From: Mycobacterium botniense
Lineage (GTDB): Bacteria; Actinomycetota; Actinomycetes; Mycobacteriales; Mycobacteriaceae
Assembly: GCF_010723305.1 (NCBI RefSeq)
Contig: NZ_BLKW01000002.1
Coordinates: 1,984,001-2,048,000, forward strand
DNA length: 64,000 nucleotides
Reading direction: 5' to 3'
Shown here: piece by piece, positions 61,000-64,000 of the stretch
Position numbering within the stretch: position 1 is the first letter of the stretch
How the letters are laid out: the number at the start of each line of letters is the position of its first letter
Translations under genes and position numbers: made by a program
Notes under the pieces: generated by a model
Database searches by the model: none
Seen by the model: only the letters and a program-made list of their open reading frames with translations
Told to the model about the DNA's origin: nothing

Positions 61000-61413
61000 T
61001 CACCAATGACGTATCGAGCAAAGTACTCCTTTGGGTCCGTCATTCGATACCACGACTTTGCCGTCCACCGTGAGATCGCAGTGAAACATCGGTGTGCCCG
61101 GCTCGGTGCCGGTGCTGGCCGTGACCAATGCCCACTGATCGGGTTTGGCCAGGTTGAGCTCGTAGGTCCACGGTTTGCCCGGGGCGATGTCGACTTTCAC
61201 GTTCGGAACGAACTGATAGGGGTTGTGGCTGTAATCGGCAAAGATCGCGGGCTCCTGATCCAAGTAGTAGATGTCCGCATAGATAGGCTTTGCCACGCTG
61301 ACGGTGTATTTGACGTGGTGCATGACCGGGTCGTCAGCATGTGCGGGCGCCACCGGAAAAATTACCGTGGCCGCCGCTAATACCATGCCCGGCAACAACA
61401 GTCGCGTACTCAT
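61000..61413 (-). CDS. Exported MmpS-like protein
   Basis: 137 aa. Signal peptide (LLLPGMVLAAATVIFPVAPAHA), then a beta-rich domain resembling the MmpS periplasmic domain: VKYTVSVAKPIYADIYYLDQ, PWTYELNLAKP, FHCDLTVDGKVVVSNDG, CSIRHW with a likely disulfide. MmpS proteins assist MmpL lipid transporters, but no MmpL gene is here. ATG 61413 is preferred to GTG 61419. It is downstream of the enoyl-CoA hydratase by 22 bp and so probably co-transcribed. Confidence 0.78.
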   Translation of the reverse strand: MSTRLLLPGMVLAAATVIFPVAPAHADDPVMHHVKYTVSVAKPIYADIYYLDQEPAIFADYSHNPYQFVPNVKVDIAPGKPWTYELNLAKPDQWALVTASTGTEPGTPMFHCDLTVDGKVVVSNDGPKGVLCSIRHW

Positions 61414-61435
61414 AACCACCTCGGTCCTCCGCTCT

Positions 61436-62161
61436 TTATCGCGGATTGCTACTGGGGTTCAGCGCCCGGTCTGCGGCCCGCCAGTGCGCATCGTCAACCC
61501 ATAGCTGCGCAAAGGCTTTCACCGCTTCCTCGGCGGACACCCCGCCGATGACGCGCTTGATCTCCATCGCCGGGCGCTTGGCAAGCTTTTTGGCAATCTG
61601 CCGCCACCCCTGCTCGAAGGACGAGCGGGGCAGGATTTCGTCGATCAGCCCGATGCGTTGGGCCTCGGTGGCCTCGAGCACCGTGCCGGTGCCCGCTAGC
61701 AGCAGTGCCCGGTTCTTGCCGACCAAAGCCGCCAGCCGTTCGGCTCCGCCCCACGCCGGCATGATCTCCAGGGCCACCTGGTTGAAACCGATCTTGATGT
61801 CGTCGGCCGCCAGGCGGATGTCGGCGGCCACCGCGACCTCGGCGCCCCCGCCGAGTGCGTGACCATTCAGCGCGGCGATCACCGGGGCGGGAAAGCTTGC
61901 GATCCGGTCGCATATCGCCCGCATCCGCCACGCCATCGCGGCGGCGTCGTCCGCTGTTCTGATGGCGCTGAGTTCCTTGAGGTCGCCGCCCGAAACGAAT
62001 GCTCGGTCACCGGCGCCCCGGATGACCAGAGTGTGCGCTCCCGCGGCGGCATCGAGGGCTTGCTCCAGCTGTGCCATGGTATCCAGCGCAATGGCATTGC
62101 GGGCATGCGGGCGGTCAATGGTGAGCACCGCGAGCCCGTGGTCGAGTTCCAAGTCCACCAT
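61436..62161 (-). CDS. Enoyl-CoA hydratase/isomerase family protein
   Basis: 241 aa crotonase-fold protein. FVSGGDLKEL and ALNGHALGGGAEVAVAADIRLAA form the oxyanion hole; the FNQVALEIMPAWGGAERLAALVG segment contains the Glu usual in hydratases. Divergent from the acyl-CoA synthetase; an everted repeat of the GAGAA type lies 23 bp before its start. Likely serves beta-oxidation of the CoA ester made by the divergent synthetase. Confidence 0.9.
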   Translation of the reverse strand: MVDLELDHGLAVLTIDRPHARNAIALDTMAQLEQALDAAAGAHTLVIRGAGDRAFVSGGDLKELSAIRTADDAAAMAWRMRAICDRIASFPAPVIAALNGHALGGGAEVAVAADIRLAADDIKIGFNQVALEIMPAWGGAERLAALVGKNRALLLAGTGTVLEATEAQRIGLIDEILPRSSFEQGWRQIAKKLAKRPAMEIKRVIGGVSAEEAVKAFAQLWVDDAHWRAADRALNPSSNPR

Positions 62162-62184
62162 CGCGCCGCTCCTGCGATATTGGC

Positions 62185-62203
62185 ATTCTCCTCAGCGGAG
62201 AAT
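62185..62203. promoter_or_regulatory. Everted repeat ATTCTCC-N5-GGAGAAT (site H)
   Basis: ATTCTCC-TCAGC-GGAGAAT, perfect 7-bp arms. It is 23 bp before the hydratase start (62161) and 75 bp before the synthetase start (62279). Same half-sites and spacing as 11500 and 53280. Confidence 0.55.
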
Positions 62204-62215
62204 AGCATCACCTTA

Positions 62216-62248
62216 CTGTCTTGAGACTGTCTTGAGACTGTCTCGAGG
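62216..62248. repeat. 11-bp direct repeat, three copies
   Basis: CTGTCTTGAGA at 62216-62226 and 62227-62237, then a third, one-mismatch copy CTGTCTCGAG from 62238. It lies between site H and the synthetase start. Could be a protein-binding array or replication slippage. Confidence 0.7.
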
Positions 62249-62278
62249 ACATGACATTGTGCCCGGCGGAGCCTCACG

Positions 62279-63817
62279 ATGCGTGATATTCCGGTGGAAC
62301 TGGCCATGCACTATGCCGCAGCAGGCTGGTGGACCCACGACACCCTTGGCCAGTTGCTGGCCCGCGGCCTAGCCGCCGCCCCGAGCAGCCAGTTTCGGGT
62401 GCACTCCGCAGTGCGCCCCTGGTCCGGAACGTTCGGCGACGTCGAGCGGATCGCGCGCCGGCTGGCTGCGGGATTGTCTGCGCGCGGCGTCGGTCCGGGT
62501 GACGTGGTGGCATTCCAGCTGCCGAACTGGATGGAAGCTGCTGCGACATTCTGGGCGTCGGCGTTTCTGGGCGCGGTCGTGGTTCCCATCGTGCATTTCT
62601 ACGGCCGCAAAGAACTGGCACACATTCTGCGCACTGCGCAACCGCGCGTGTTCATCACCGCCGAACGGTTCGACCGCATGACCTATCACCCCGACCTGTG
62701 TGCGGACATTCCCATCGTCGGCCTGGTCGGACGCGATTTCGAAGGGTTGCTCGCCGACGAGCCCATGCCGGGCACTATCCCCACCGATCCCGGCCACCCG
62801 GCGCTGATCGCCTTCACCTCTGGCACCACGGCCGATCCCAAAGGCGTCATTCACAGTCACCAGACGCTGGGCTGCGAGACCCGGCAACTCTACGACGGGT
62901 ACCCGCCGAATCGGGGGCGGGAGCTCACCGCGACTCCGGTGGGGCACTTCATCGGAATGCTCAGCGCCTTGTTGGTGCCCGTGCTCGAGGGTGGGGCGAT
63001 CAACCTGTGCGACACCTGGGATCCGGCCCGGGTCCTCGAGCTGATGAGGACTGACGGTTTGGCCATCGGAGGTGGTCCTCCCTACTTCTTCACCAGCCTG
63101 CTCGACCATCCCGACTTCGCCGAAGACCACCTGCGCAGCATTCGGGCCGTCGGTCTGGGCGGAGCACCGGTACCGGCTGCAGTCACCCGCCGGCTCGATG
63201 AGCTCGGTATTCATGTCTTCCGCTCCTATGGCAGCAGCGAACACCCGTCGATCACCTTGACGCCGCACGACGCTCCGGCGGAAAAGCGCCTGTTTACCGA
63301 CGGGGTTCCCCGGCCGGGGGTGGAGGTTCGGCTCTCACCCGACGGCGAGGTTCTCAGCCGCGGCCCAGACCTGTTCCTGGGCTATACCGATGACGCGCTG
63401 ACCGCGGCGGCGTTCGACGATGACGGCTGGTATCACACCGGCGATATCGGCGTCATCGACGCTGATGGGTACCTCACCATCACGGATCGCAAGGCCGACG
63501 TGATCATCCGTGGCGGCGAAAATATCAGTGCCGCTGAAGTCGAAGAAGTGCTGTTGGCATTGCCGGGGGTGGCCGAGGCGGTGGTGGTCGGTGCGCCCGA
63601 CGCCGGGTTTGGTGAACGAGTCGCCGCCGTGTTGCGTCGCAGACCGGGACACACTCTGCCGACCCTCGACCAGGTTCGCGCTCATTTCGCCGGGGTGGGA
63701 GTGGCACGGCAGAAGTGGCCGGAAATCCTGCTGGAGGTCGATGACTATCCGCGCACGGCGAGTGGCAAGGTGCAAAAGCGGCTGGTCCGTGAGGGGATTG
63801 CAGTACGCACTAAATGA
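62279..63817 (+). CDS. Acyl-CoA synthetase (AMP-forming, ANL family)
   Basis: 512 aa. ATP loop FTSGTTADPKGV (179-190), adenylate motif YGSSEHP, hinge/Asp region WYHTGDIGVIDADGYLTITDRKADVIIRGGENIS, and catalytic Lys in RTASGKVQKR near the end. It activates an acid to an acyl-AMP and then CoA thioester. The usual YGxTE motif reads YGSSE. ATG 62279 follows the divergent promoter with site H. Its stop codon lies within the operator of the next gene. Confidence 0.92.
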   Translation: MRDIPVELAMHYAAAGWWTHDTLGQLLARGLAAAPSSQFRVHSAVRPWSGTFGDVERIARRLAAGLSARGVGPGDVVAFQLPNWMEAAATFWASAFLGAVVVPIVHFYGRKELAHILRTAQPRVFITAERFDRMTYHPDLCADIPIVGLVGRDFEGLLADEPMPGTIPTDPGHPALIAFTSGTTADPKGVIHSHQTLGCETRQLYDGYPPNRGRELTATPVGHFIGMLSALLVPVLEGGAINLCDTWDPARVLELMRTDGLAIGGGPPYFFTSLLDHPDFAEDHLRSIRAVGLGGAPVPAAVTRRLDELGIHVFRSYGSSEHPSITLTPHDAPAEKRLFTDGVPRPGVEVRLSPDGEVLSRGPDLFLGYTDDALTAAAFDDDGWYHTGDIGVIDADGYLTITDRKADVIIRGGENISAAEVEEVLLALPGVAEAVVVGAPDAGFGERVAAVLRRRPGHTLPTLDQVRAHFAGVGVARQKWPEILLEVDDYPRTASGKVQKRLVREGIAVRTK

Positions 63818-63832
63818 GAATATGATTCTCAT
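63814..63832. promoter_or_regulatory. GAGAAT-type palindromic operator (site I)
   Basis: ATGAGAAT-ATG-ATTCTCAT, perfect 8-bp arms, the longest match in the window. It overlaps the synthetase stop codon (TGA 63815-63817) and ends 21 bp before the next gene's start at 63854. Confidence 0.7.
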
Positions 63833-63853
63833 AAATTGCAATGGAGGATCTTT

Positions 63854-64000
63854 ATGCCTGCTGCTGAACTGACCTATCCGCTGTTCGACGCCGACAACCA
63901 TCTGTACGAGACCCAGGATTCCCTGACCAAGTACCTGCCCACCCAGTACCGGGACGCGATCCAGTACGTGCAGGTGAATGGCCGCACCAAGATTGCGGTG
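63854..64000 (+). CDS. Amidohydrolase family 2 (ACMSD-like), N-terminal part (runs off window)
   Basis: 49 codons visible to the window edge. The start MPAAELTYPLFDADNHLYE with the metal-site DADNHLYE and SLTKYLPTQYRD matches the N-terminus of this amidohydrolase family in mycobacteria. ATG 63854 follows GGAGG. Preceded by the clearest GAGAAT operator. It is the fourth member of the superfamily here. Confidence 0.82.
   Translation, partial: MPAAELTYPLFDADNHLYETQDSLTKYLPTQYRDAIQYVQVNGRTKIAV

Noticed and set aside
1..64000. Mobile elements, CRISPR arrays, tRNA or rRNA genes
   Set aside because: No transposase, integrase, long terminal repeats, regular spacer-repeat pattern or RNA gene fold was recognised on reading both strands.

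Overview
The window reads as chromosome of a mycobacterium, probably an environmental or opportunistic slow grower. Evidence: high GC, GTG starts, ATGA/GTGA stop-start overlaps, a complete mce lipid-import operon with Mce-associated genes, mycofactocin-coupled short-chain dehydrogenases, F420-type LLM oxidoreductases, an MmpS-like exported protein, five P450s and seven acyl-CoA dehydrogenases. I cannot fix the species. No tRNA, rRNA, CRISPR, IS element or phage gene was seen.

Layout. 1-3.2 kb: end of a CaiB-type CoA-transferase, a decayed SDR, then a P450-SDR pair on the minus strand. 3.5-5.6 kb: a 250-aa TetR regulator divergent from an acyl-CoA dehydrogenase. 5.7-11.3 kb: a seven-gene minus-strand operon (carboxymuconolactone-decarboxylase-like protein, Rieske oxygenase, small orphan, amidohydrolase, NTF2-like protein, two acyl-CoA dehydrogenases). 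11.6-18.6 kb: plus-strand beta-oxidation genes with one broken CoA-transferase. 18.7-19.9 kb: a second TetR plus a coupled unknown gene. 20.2-22.0 kb: P450, ferredoxin, DUF1330. 22.1-27.9 kb: a minus-strand operon encoding a NuoF-like flavoprotein, ferredoxin, a DUF35-thiolase fusion, a hydrolase and two beta-hydroxyacid dehydrogenases. 28.4-32.0 kb: two ACMSD-type amidohydrolases, a Rieske ferredoxin and a hydrolase. 32.5-34.7 kb: a paired acyl-CoA dehydrogenase. 34.9-38.1 kb: two SDRs, ferredoxin, P450. 38.4-50.9 kb: aldehyde dehydrogenase, CoA-transferase, yrbEA-yrbEB-mceA-F. 51.0-53.1 kb: exported and Mce-associated proteins on the opposite strand. 53.3-61 kb: two paralogous TetR genes with P450 and LLM genes. 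61-64 kb: MmpS-like protein, enoyl-CoA hydratase, acyl-CoA synthetase and the start of another amidohydrolase.

The most interesting signal is regulatory. A palindrome of the form GAGAAT-N3-ATTCTC, or a related arrangement of the same half-sites (TTCTC-N7-GAGAA), recurs at about a dozen places. All the copies I found lie in gaps between genes, mostly 14-125 bp before a start codon. They front the P450s, acyl-CoA dehydrogenases, Rieske oxygenase operon, ACMSD-like hydrolases, aldehyde dehydrogenase/CoA-transferase/mce block, Mce-associated block and acyl-CoA synthetase. The other three TetR genes each have their own different palindrome, so by elimination the TetR at 3.5-4.2 kb is the best candidate for the shared site. 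The picture is one regulon coupling an Mce importer to oxidation, CoA activation and beta-oxidation/aldol cleavage of an unidentified, probably cyclic or isoprenoid-like, hydrophobic substrate. The substrate and the regulator assignment are inference.
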